This document shows, piece by piece, positions 1 through 8,599 of a DNA stretch of 51,881 nucleotides. The DNA comes from Verrucomicrobiota bacterium (GTDB taxonomy: Bacteria; Verrucomicrobiota; Verrucomicrobiia; Chthoniobacterales; UBA10450), in assembly GCA_005887825.1 (NCBI GenBank), contig VBQC01000002.1, forward strand, positions 1-51,881. Direction: 5' to 3'. Made by a program: the position numbers and the translations under genes. The notes below the pieces were generated by a model that was not told where the DNA came from, searched no databases, and was given only the letters and a program-made list of their open reading frames with translations. How positions within the stretch are numbered: position 1 is the first letter of the stretch; each line of letters begins with the position of its first letter.

Positions 1-348
1 TGCGGTCGAATTCATCAGTTTTCGACCCAGAAGAAAAACGAGCGCCACAGTTGCGGCGTTTACCAAAAGCAAGCCCAAATGAATTCCAGTGATTGTTTGT
101 CCGAAGATCGACATGATCAAAGCGTAAGCAGCATAAGTCCCGGGAAACTTCATGTTGTAAGCCAGTTTGTACGGGGGGATACCTTGCAACATGAGTTGGC
201 CCGCATACGCGTATTCGCCTTCGTCGCGCTCCAGCGGAACACCCAGGAGTCGAATTCGGATAGCGAGCGTCAGGCCAAAAGCGATCGCCGCTAAAACCCA
301 CCGCGCGACGCGCACGAGTTTGTCAGGATTGAAGATCGTGTTTGTCAC
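1..348 (-). CDS. Glycosyltransferase family 39/PMT-like membrane protein, N-terminal part (runs off left edge)
   Basis: Reverse-strand open frame from a GTG at 348: VTNTIFNPDKLVRVARWVLAAIAFGLTLAIRIRLLGVPLERDEGEYAYAGQLMLQGIPPYKLAYNMKFPGTYAAY...; the RDEGEYAYAGQLML.G.PPY pattern is typical of GT39-like proteins. Not in the supplied ORF track. Confidence 0.7.
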   Translation of the reverse strand, partial: MTNTIFNPDKLVRVARWVLAAIAFGLTLAIRIRLLGVPLERDEGEYAYAGQLMLQGIPPYKLAYNMKFPGTYAAYALIMSIFGQTITGIHLGLLLVNAATVALVFLLGRKLMNSTA

Positions 349-539
349 TTGAAAGCGCTATCGAACGCAAAGACTGCGGTCGCAGGTAAGCGATTTGCAC
401 CACACTGCATTTTCGTCAAATGACACCCTATGTGAGTATGGCAGCCCAGGGAAAGCGCCGCGTTACAAAACTTAGACTAACATCGTCTGATCGTGCCGTT
501 TGCCCATTGGGATTGGAAATTGTCTGAGTAAAATCAATC

Positions 540-2606
540 GTGCAGAAAATCGCTGAACGCCCGTTATCATCGCGTACTCGCGCCTGGCTTTTCGGCCTGC
601 TCTTGGCCGCAGTGACGGTCTTCATGTACCAGCCTGCGTGGAATGGTGGCTTCATCTGGGATGACGATGCTTATGTGACAAATAACGAGCTGCTGACCGC
701 GCCCGATGGTTTACGGCGGATTTGGTTTTCACTGGACTCGCCTTCGCAGTATTTCCCGCTGGTTTATAGCACGTTTCGCATCGAGCACGCGCTCTGGGGG
801 CTGAATCCAACGGGTTATCATTGGGTCAATCTTCTGCTTCATGTTGCCAACGCGCTGCTGGTGTGGCGACTGCTGGCGCGCTTGCGTGTGCCGGGTGCGT
901 GGCTGGCAGGAGCGATTTTCGCTCTGCATCCGGTGCAGGTGGAATCAGTTGCCTGGATCACGGAACGCAAAAATGTGCTGATGGCCTTTTTCTTCCTGCT
1001 GACGCTCCTTGCATGGATCGCGTTTGTTGACGAGTGGACGAAGCGGCCATGGCGCTTTTATGCCCTGGCATTGGTCCTTTATGTACTGGCGCTTTCGGCC
1101 AAGACAACGGCCTGCACGCTGCCGGCGGCGTTGCTCTTGATTCTTTGGTTGCAGAAAAAACCGATCAGCTGGCAAAGAATTCTTCAGGTCATTCCGTTTT
1201 TCTTTCTTGGATTGGGGATGGGCTTGGTCACGGTATGGTGGGAACGCTACCATCAAGGCACGAGTCGAACGCTCTTTGCATTCTTGAGTCCGATTGAGCG
1301 CTTCCTTATCGCGAGTCGCGCGGTTTGGTTTTATCTGAGCAAACTCATCTGGCCATCCAATCTGACTTTCATTTATCCAAAATGGAACATCTCGCCCGCG
1401 CATCCCCTGGATTACGTATGGTTGCTGGCGGGAATCGCGTTATGTGCGGTGATCTACTTCGCGAGGCGTTACGTGGGGCGCAGCGTCGAGGTCGCGGCCG
1501 CATTTTTCGTCGCGACGCTTAGTCCAGTCCTCGGCTTTATCATGCTCTACACATTTCGCTACACGTTTGTGGCAGACCATTACCAGTATTTGGCGAGCAT
1601 TGGACCAATTGCGTTGGCTTCGGCGGGTGTCGCCACGCTAGCTTGCACTTTTAAGCGGAGTCGCCCTCTGATTTTGAGCGCGGCGGGGTGTGTGACCGTA
1701 ACTTTAGCACTACTGACGTGGCGACAAGCCGCGATGTATGCTGACATTGAGGCCCTCTGGCGGACGACGCTAAAAGGAAATCCAGAATGCTGGATGGCTC
1801 ACAATAATTTGGGCATTGCACTTTTCCAGAAAGGTGACACCGACGATGCCATTGCTCATTACCGGACAACCTTGGAGATGCAGCCGGATTTTTGGGATGC
1901 GGAGTACAATCTTGGCATCGCCCTTCTGAGCAAAGGGCAAGTGGACGAGGCAATCGCCCATTGTAGCAATGCCGTCAGGATCGCGCCAAATGATCCAGAT
2001 GCTCAGGTCGCTCTTGGCAACGCACTCCTTCAAAAAGGGCGAATTGATGACGCGATTGTTTATTACCAAAAGGCGCTGTCAATACGACCTGAATACTTCC
2101 TTGCCCACCATAGTCTTGGCCATGCCTTTCTTGAGAAAGGCGAAATCGACGCTGCGATCTCCCATTGCCGCGCTGCGTTGTTGATTCAACCTGAAAATGC
2201 AGATGCACACACAAACCTGGCCATTGCCCTCGATGAAAAAGGCCAGACAGCGGAGGCCATTCAACATTACCAAAAAGCGTTGGAGATTTCTCCACAGTCC
2301 ATTTCCGCCCTAACTAATCTGGCGTGGTTACTGGCTACGTGTTCCAACGCGTCGTTCCGGAACGGGACCAAGGCGCTTGAGCTTGCCAGGGAAGCTGATC
2401 AACTTTCAGGCGGTACCAACACGTTTGTGCTGCACGCATTGGCAGCCGCGTATGCGGAGAGTGGGCAATTTGGAAAGGCTATTGAAATTGCGCGGGCTGC
2501 GATGCAATTAGCACAGACGCAAGGCGACAACTCCCTGGCCGGGGCGCTTCAGCAAGAAATTGCGCTTTATGAGTTGGCGTTGCCCTATCGCGAAACGCCG
2601 AAGTAG
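540..2606 (+). CDS. Membrane protein with C-terminal TPR repeats (TMTC/O-GlcNAc-transferase-like architecture)
   Basis: 688 aa ORF, GTG start; multiple TM segments, then repeated 34-aa TPR units (NLGIALFQKGDTDDAIAHYRTTLEMQPD...). Confidence 0.8.
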   Translation: MQKIAERPLSSRTRAWLFGLLLAAVTVFMYQPAWNGGFIWDDDAYVTNNELLTAPDGLRRIWFSLDSPSQYFPLVYSTFRIEHALWGLNPTGYHWVNLLLHVANALLVWRLLARLRVPGAWLAGAIFALHPVQVESVAWITERKNVLMAFFFLLTLLAWIAFVDEWTKRPWRFYALALVLYVLALSAKTTACTLPAALLLILWLQKKPISWQRILQVIPFFFLGLGMGLVTVWWERYHQGTSRTLFAFLSPIERFLIASRAVWFYLSKLIWPSNLTFIYPKWNISPAHPLDYVWLLAGIALCAVIYFARRYVGRSVEVAAAFFVATLSPVLGFIMLYTFRYTFVADHYQYLASIGPIALASAGVATLACTFKRSRPLILSAAGCVTVTLALLTWRQAAMYADIEALWRTTLKGNPECWMAHNNLGIALFQKGDTDDAIAHYRTTLEMQPDFWDAEYNLGIALLSKGQVDEAIAHCSNAVRIAPNDPDAQVALGNALLQKGRIDDAIVYYQKALSIRPEYFLAHHSLGHAFLEKGEIDAAISHCRAALLIQPENADAHTNLAIALDEKGQTAEAIQHYQKALEISPQSISALTNLAWLLATCSNASFRNGTKALELAREADQLSGGTNTFVLHALAAAYAESGQFGKAIEIARAAMQLAQTQGDNSLAGALQQEIALYELALPYRETPK

Positions 2607-2706
2607 CTTGAGCAGTGACTAACTTTTATCGCGTATGCGACAAAAAGCTTGCGTGCGATGTGGCAGTGGCTTCCAGCCAATCTCTTATCGGCAGAGCTAT
2701 CGGTCG

Positions 2707-4017
2707 TCAGAGCTCGTTGCGCAGGATGTTGAAAACGGTTGTGTTATCGAGCACGCCTTGCAATGCCTCTGTTCCAGGCCCGCTGCCAAACGCAACGACG
2801 TCTTCGACAGTGCCCAACGCGGATTTCGTGTAGAATGTCGCTGGCTCCGGCTGTTCTGCTTCGGGTTGTTCGCCATTGTCTCCGTTCAGCTTGCCAGGTA
2901 TTTTCGCCGCTCCGTACGATTTTGTGCCATTCGGACCGGTTGCCCACGTAATCCAGGGCTGGCCGGCCGAGTTAAATCCCAGCAAGGCGATGCCGCTGTC
3001 TTTCCGAAATGGAAATCCATTTAAGCTCAATCCGCCGATTGCGGCATCGCCGGAGACAATGATGGTCGATTTGGGCCCGGCATAATTTCGTGCAACGGCG
3101 ACTGCGCGATCCAATTCAACCACTTGGCCGAGCGTTCTTTCACCATTGTTTTCCTGCGCCGCCGTGCGCATTAGTCCTGCATCGACCACGAGCATGTATC
3201 CGCCAGTGTTATATTGAAGTAATTCGATCGCCCGACGTACCATATCCGAAAGACTCGGTTGCTGGCTCCGCTCTTCGACTTGGTTCACGAATGCAAGGTC
3301 CACTTTGCTAAAAGCGCCGAAAAGTTTCGGCCGACGCCATGCGGGAATCGCTTCCAACTCGGCTCGCGTTCGAACAATGTCGAAACCGTTGCTACGAAGC
3401 TCGAGTAAGAGATCGCGCCGGTCCTGTCTCTCTCCGTCCTTTGCAGTGGGAAGGAATTGTGCCGCACCGCCACCCATTGCGATGTCGATCTTTCCTCCAG
3501 CAACGAACTCAGCTGCGATCTTCTCGACATCGCTCGGATCGGACGGGTGCGCGTAAAAAGCCGCGTTCGTCGGGTCAGTTAGTTTCACATCTGTCACCAG
3601 ACCAGTGGCTCGTCCATGTTCGCGTGCCAATTCAATGATGCTCGTGATCGGTTTCCCATCGCCATTGATCGCGATCGCGCGGTTGATCGTTTTGACGCCT
3701 GTTGCAATTGCAGTTGCGGCGGCTGCTTGATCCGGAGCGGCGAAATCTTTCGAGTAATTCGTTAGCAAAGCTGCACGAGGCATGGAATCCAGGCTCAGGT
3801 GTGTACCTGCCCCACCGGCGTACGCACGCGTCGGGGCAAGCCGTGCCGGCGTAAGGCCTTCTCCAACAAACAAGATAATTCCGAAAGGTTTTCGAATGAC
3901 CCAGTGCTGAAAATAAAGCACGCCTAGTCCGGCAAAGGCCAGCAAACAGAAAAGCGCCAGCAACTGGTTGCGCCATTTCATTCCCTTCCTTGTAGTGGGG
4001 GTCTGTGACCGTCGCAA
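2707..4017 (-). CDS. Alkaline phosphatase superfamily protein, probably catalytically degenerate
   Basis: 436 aa; N-terminal TM anchor; PhoA-like landmarks (IILFVGEGLT, DQAAAATAIATGVKT, FYAH, GPGTEALQGVLDNT) with catalytic residues replaced. Confidence 0.75.
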   Translation of the reverse strand: MRRSQTPTTRKGMKWRNQLLALFCLLAFAGLGVLYFQHWVIRKPFGIILFVGEGLTPARLAPTRAYAGGAGTHLSLDSMPRAALLTNYSKDFAAPDQAAAATAIATGVKTINRAIAINGDGKPITSIIELAREHGRATGLVTDVKLTDPTNAAFYAHPSDPSDVEKIAAEFVAGGKIDIAMGGGAAQFLPTAKDGERQDRRDLLLELRSNGFDIVRTRAELEAIPAWRRPKLFGAFSKVDLAFVNQVEERSQQPSLSDMVRRAIELLQYNTGGYMLVVDAGLMRTAAQENNGERTLGQVVELDRAVAVARNYAGPKSTIIVSGDAAIGGLSLNGFPFRKDSGIALLGFNSAGQPWITWATGPNGTKSYGAAKIPGKLNGDNGEQPEAEQPEPATFYTKSALGTVEDVVAFGSGPGTEALQGVLDNTTVFNILRNEL

Positions 4018-4090
4018 ATATCGCCCGGCAAATAATGCAACTCTGAACGCTTTCGGGCTTTGGAATAAGGCGGTACGTCGGACAAGATCG

Positions 4091-4106
4091 TGTCACATAT
4101 GTAACA
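4091..4106. promoter_or_regulatory. Near-perfect 16-bp palindrome in the divergent intergenic region
   Basis: TGTCACATATGTAACA; one mismatched pair between the two arms; lies between divergent phosphatase-like gene and gpmI. Confidence 0.25.
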
Positions 4107-4231
4107 TCAATCTGTCCTGCGCGTTGCCGCTGTCCAAAAACAGAAACGGCCAATAGGGCCCTCTCTACAGAAGAAAGCAGAAGAAAGAAGCGCTTGTCGA
4201 TCTTCGCAATCGTCGGCAAAGTGCCCTGCAT

Positions 4232-5785
4232 ATGGCCGGCCCCGTTATGCTGATTATTCGCGATGGCTGGGGCATTAATCCCGGTGGTCAGGAAAAACGG
4301 GAAGAAAACAGCGATGCAACTCTTCTTGCCCGAACGCCGTTTCACAACGGGCTCTACCGGAAGTATCCAGGCGCCAAATTGAGCGCGAGCGGCACCGATG
4401 TCGGTTTACCTAAGGGCCAAATGGGCAACTCCGAAGTTGGCCATCTTAACCTGGGAGCTGGCAGGATCGTTTATCAGGATCTGACGCGAATTAACAAGGC
4501 CATAACGGACGGCGAATTGACGCCCAACGCCGTACTGCGGGAAACTCTTGCCGACACGCGCGGCCACCGGCTTCACTTGCTCGGGCTGGTTTCCGATGGT
4601 GGCGTTCACAGCCATTACTTGCACATGATCGCGCTTGCGAACGCCGCGCGGGAATCAGGCGTTGCGGAGATTTTGATTCACGCGTTCACGGATGGGCGGG
4701 ATACGTCTCCCACTGGCGGGGCTGGGTTTTTGAAAAAGTGCGAGGAGGATCTTGAGAAGAGCGGCGGGCGGATCGTCACCGTCGTAGGACGATACTTCGC
4801 GATGGATCGCGATCGGCGTTGGGACCGCACGAAAAAGGCTTGGGATGCGATCGTTCTCGGACGCGGCGAAATTTGTAAGACGTCCCCCTCTGCCGCTGTG
4901 GGTCGGCAATATAAAAATGGTAAAACCGATGAGTTCATGCCGCCGCTGATTTTTTCTTACGCAAATGAACAGCGCGTCTGTGATGGCGACTCCGTTTTGT
5001 TTTTTAATTTTCGTGCAGATCGGGCGCGGCAATTGTCGCAGGCGTTTTTGCTTAAGGACTTCGATGGTTTTGATCGCGAAGTGTGGCCGCAAGTCCATTT
5101 CGTCACTCTCACGCAATACGACGTGACTTATCCTTCGCCGTTCATTTTTGAGCCCGCCAAGCTCGCGCACATTTTAGGCGAAGTCGTAAGCGCCGCGGGC
5201 AAATCACAATTGCGCATCGCCGAGACGGAAAAGTATGCGCACGTGACTTACTTTTTTAACGGTGGGATCGAGCGCCCTTTTCCCGGCGAAGACCGAAAAC
5301 TTGTGCCTTCGCCAAAAGTCGCGACCTACGACCTTCAGCCGGAGATGAGCGCGCGCGAGGTTACCGACGAAGTCCTCGCGCGCATAGCAAATTACGATTT
5401 AATCGTTCTTAATTTCGCCAATCCGGACATGGTCGGCCATACCGGAATTCTGGAGGCTGGAATCAAGGCCGTCGAAACCGTCGACGATTGCATTGCCCGC
5501 ATTATTCCCAAGCTTCTCGATCTCGGCGGCAAATGCATCGTCACGGCGGACCACGGAAATTGCGAGCAAATGCGGAACCCTGATGGGTCGCCGAACACTG
5601 CGCACACGAGCAACGTTGTGCATTTCATCTACGTCGCGAAAGATGCCGCACAGTTTCGCTGCGAAGATGGAATCCTCGCCGACATAGCGCCCACGCTCCT
5701 ATTTCTACTCGGACTGCCGCAACCGAGGGAAATGACCGGGCACAATTTGCTCGTGCCAGTTTCGCAGGACGCGCCAGTCAGTTAG
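4232..5785 (+). CDS. gpmI: 2,3-bisphosphoglycerate-independent phosphoglycerate mutase
   Basis: 517 aa; MLIIRDGWG, ASGTDVGLPKGQMGNSEVGHLNLGAGR and TADHGNCEQM motifs. Confidence 0.96.
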   Translation: MAGPVMLIIRDGWGINPGGQEKREENSDATLLARTPFHNGLYRKYPGAKLSASGTDVGLPKGQMGNSEVGHLNLGAGRIVYQDLTRINKAITDGELTPNAVLRETLADTRGHRLHLLGLVSDGGVHSHYLHMIALANAARESGVAEILIHAFTDGRDTSPTGGAGFLKKCEEDLEKSGGRIVTVVGRYFAMDRDRRWDRTKKAWDAIVLGRGEICKTSPSAAVGRQYKNGKTDEFMPPLIFSYANEQRVCDGDSVLFFNFRADRARQLSQAFLLKDFDGFDREVWPQVHFVTLTQYDVTYPSPFIFEPAKLAHILGEVVSAAGKSQLRIAETEKYAHVTYFFNGGIERPFPGEDRKLVPSPKVATYDLQPEMSAREVTDEVLARIANYDLIVLNFANPDMVGHTGILEAGIKAVETVDDCIARIIPKLLDLGGKCIVTADHGNCEQMRNPDGSPNTAHTSNVVHFIYVAKDAAQFRCEDGILADIAPTLLFLLGLPQPREMTGHNLLVPVSQDAPVS

Positions 5786-6525
5786 AAGGATCGACAACGC
5801 TCGGCCGCTACGCCGTCGGATGTGATTTCCAAGTGTCGATTCAGCGTTCGCGTTCCGGCCGCGGCGATTCGCTGCAGCAGGTGTAATCGCATCTCGGGCC
5901 TGTTTTCCTGTCGCATCGGCTTGCGTGCGAGCGTTAGCGTATCATTCGATTCTACAAGGGCACCCCATCCAACCGGAATTTCTGAATCGCGAAACAATTC
6001 GCCTGGCAGCACTAGAAAAAAGAAATTCGCGCAGCGATAGCGGATCAGTTTGTCGAACTTCGTGCAATCATAGAGGCGATTTTGCAGCGCGTTCAGCTCA
6101 CGCAAAACGCGCGCATAACCGCGGTGCCCGATCGCCGTGAAATCATATGAATCGAATTCCGGAAAGAGCGAATCGGTAATCCGCAAATTCGGATAGTGCA
6201 CACGCAAGCGTGCTTCGAGAATTTGGCGGCGCTGACAGATTGTTTCGAGGCGTTGGCGCGCTGCCTCGCTGCGGCAATTATCCCTTCGCAAATCAGAGAG
6301 GGCTTGCTTGCATTCAAAAATCGCTGTCGATCCGATCGTTTTTGGATGTGGCCGATAAGCGGCCACGTCGGCGCGATATCGGCATTGAGGCAACCTGACT
6401 TCCATCGCGCAAGCGGAATAGCCGTGCGCTTGGGCCCAGAGAAAAGCAAGACGTTTCAGCTGAGCGTGCCTCGCGGTTTCCCCCTGCGAGTTCGTTACTC
6501 CGACACCCATTTCGCGAGTTCGCAT
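5782..6525 (-). CDS. Hypothetical protein with PD-(D/E)XK-nuclease-like pattern
   Basis: ORF 5782..6699; likely start at internal Met (MRTREMGVGVTNSQGETARHAQLKRLAFLWAQ), overlapping the hemB 3' end; E..(R)ADVAAY...AIFECKQ pattern. Confidence 0.55.
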   Translation of the reverse strand: MRTREMGVGVTNSQGETARHAQLKRLAFLWAQAHGYSACAMEVRLPQCRYRADVAAYRPHPKTIGSTAIFECKQALSDLRRDNCRSEAARQRLETICQRRQILEARLRVHYPNLRITDSLFPEFDSYDFTAIGHRGYARVLRELNALQNRLYDCTKFDKLIRYRCANFFFLVLPGELFRDSEIPVGWGALVESNDTLTLARKPMRQENRPEMRLHLLQRIAAAGTRTLNRHLEITSDGVAAERCRSF

Positions 6526-7481
6526 GCCCAATAGGTAACGATAATGTCCGCGCCCGCGCGTTTCAGCGCAGTCATGACCTCGAGAACAGCAGCGCGCTCG
6601 TCTACGATTCCTTTTTCGGCGGCCGCTTTGATCATCGCGTATTCGCCGCTCACATGATAAACGGCGGTCGGCTTGCCAAAGCGTTGGTGCATCCGCCACA
6701 GGATGTCGAGGTACGGCAGAGCTGGTTTCACCATCACGATGTCCGCTCCCTCATCGATATCCAGAGCCACCTCACGCAGCGCTTCATCTGCGTTCGCGTA
6801 GTCCATTTGGTAGGAACGACGATCGCCAAATTGCGGTGGGCTCTCGGCGGCCTCGCGAAAGGGGCCATAAAAAGCCGACGCAAACTTGGCCGCATAACTC
6901 ATAATTCCAGTTTGATCGAAGCCGTTCGTATCGAGCGCTTCGCGAATAGCGCCAATGCGACCATCCATCATGTCGCTCGGCGCTACCATGTCCGCGCCTG
7001 TTGCCGCGTGGGAGAGCGCGGTTTTGACGAGAAGCTCGATGGTCTCGTCATTAAGAACATGGAAATGATCTCCATCGATGCGCGTGACACCGCAGTGACC
7101 GTGGCTCATGTATTCGCACAGGCACACATCGGTGATGGTAACGAGGTCTGGGCATTTCGCCTTAATGGCTCGCAGCGCTTTCTGAACAATACCTGTTTCC
7201 ACATACGCGCCGCTGGCTTGTTCGTCTTTGTGCTCCGGAATCCCGAAAAGCAAGACAGCTTGCAGCCCGAGATCCTGAGCGCGCTGCGCTTCATCGACAA
7301 TTTCCTTCAGGGAGAGCTGGAAAACCCCTGGCATGCTCGCAATCGGACGGCGCTGTTTCAATTTTTCGCTTACAAAAAGCGGGAGAATAAAATCGTGGGC
7401 GCTTAATTGTGTCTCGCGGACAAGGTTCCGCAGGGCAGGGGAGCGCCGCAAACGGCGCGGGCGATGCACCAATCTTCTCAC
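6495..7481 (-). CDS. hemB: Delta-aminolevulinic acid dehydratase (porphobilinogen synthase)
   Basis: 328 aa; TDVCLCEYMSHGHCG metal-binding segment, MVKPALPYLDI, YHVSGEYAMIKAAAEKG. Confidence 0.96.
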   Translation of the reverse strand: MRRLVHRPRRLRRSPALRNLVRETQLSAHDFILPLFVSEKLKQRRPIASMPGVFQLSLKEIVDEAQRAQDLGLQAVLLFGIPEHKDEQASGAYVETGIVQKALRAIKAKCPDLVTITDVCLCEYMSHGHCGVTRIDGDHFHVLNDETIELLVKTALSHAATGADMVAPSDMMDGRIGAIREALDTNGFDQTGIMSYAAKFASAFYGPFREAAESPPQFGDRRSYQMDYANADEALREVALDIDEGADIVMVKPALPYLDILWRMHQRFGKPTAVYHVSGEYAMIKAAAEKGIVDERAAVLEVMTALKRAGADIIVTYWACELAKWVSE

Positions 7482-7695
7482 GGATGAAGGTACCCGGTTG
7501 AGGGAAGCGTCGCAAGCCCGCTGCGGGGCTTGACGGGGGCGGAGCGTTCTATACAGCGCGTCCGTGGAGGACTCTCGCTCTGTATGGTTGGCTGGCGCAG
7601 CAATGACTCTTTTTTGTCATTCCGAGCGGAGTTTTGCGACTGCCAAACGGAGTCAAAGACCCTCTCGCTACTGAAAGAATAATGAGCGAATAATA

Positions 7696-8478
7696 GTGAG
7701 CGCTGTCGCGAGTTCGCTCGACGTGATAACAGCTTCTACAAGGATGACCGATTATCTCTTAGTCGATATCAGTAATTCATACACTAAGCTGGTGTTTGCG
7801 TCGACCACGCGGATTTCGACCCCTGTGCGGATTGCGACGAGCAAGCTTTCAAGCAGTGTCGTTGCGAGATTTCTGAGAAAGCGAGAGGTGCGAAAAGTAG
7901 TCGTTTCCTCGGTGGTGCCCGCAAAAAACCCGGCGATTTCAAAGGCCGCCCGAAAAGTGGAGGTGCTCTGGCTGGATTCGACGCGAAAACTGGGAGTAGG
8001 AATTGATTATCCCAAGCCGAAATCGATTGGCGCCGACCGGCTGGCGAACGCCGCGGCAGTTACAGCTCTTTACGGATTTCCCGCTATAGTGGTCGATTTC
8101 GGCACGGCGGTGACTTTCGACATTGTTTCCGATCGCCGCACTTACATTGGCGGAGTGATCGCGCCGGGGCTAGAAGCAATGACGAATTTTCTTTATCAAC
8201 GAACGGCGCTCTTGCCACGGCTCTCTTTGAAAGAGCCGCGACGCGCGATCGGTAAATCCACAATCGAGGCGATGTTATCCGGCGCCGTCTTTGGTTACAG
8301 GGGGTTGGTTCGGGAAATTGTTGCGCGGATCAGAGCAGAACAGTTTCCGCGCAAAGAAATTTACACCGTAGCAACAGGCGGTTACGCCCAGCTGATCGCC
8401 GCACCGTTGCCGGAGATCGCCGCGGTTCGCCCGCACCTGACTCTGGAAGGATTGCGGATCGTCGCGAATTTGAATTGA
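7696..8478 (+). CDS. coaX: Type III pantothenate kinase (start may be 7747)
   Basis: MTDYLLVDISNSYTKLVFA..., GADRLANAAA, VVDFGTAVTFDIV, YIGGVIAPGL. Confidence 0.92.
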   Translation: MSAVASSLDVITASTRMTDYLLVDISNSYTKLVFASTTRISTPVRIATSKLSSSVVARFLRKREVRKVVVSSVVPAKNPAISKAARKVEVLWLDSTRKLGVGIDYPKPKSIGADRLANAAAVTALYGFPAIVVDFGTAVTFDIVSDRRTYIGGVIAPGLEAMTNFLYQRTALLPRLSLKEPRRAIGKSTIEAMLSGAVFGYRGLVREIVARIRAEQFPRKEIYTVATGGYAQLIAAPLPEIAAVRPHLTLEGLRIVANLN

Positions 8479-8599
8479 TCAATCCGGAGGGGCGGGTCCG
8501 ACTTGGCCTCCCATTTTTCCGAAGCGGGCTGAAAATCACGGCGTCTCATACAACTTTGGACTTGTCAGGAGCCGCGATCGAAGCTTCACTCCCTACTTC

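Noticed and set aside
3632-4345. 237-aa minus-strand ORF spanning phosphatase-like gene start and gpmI start
   Set aside because: Overlaps two well-supported genes in other frames; no recognisable protein features.
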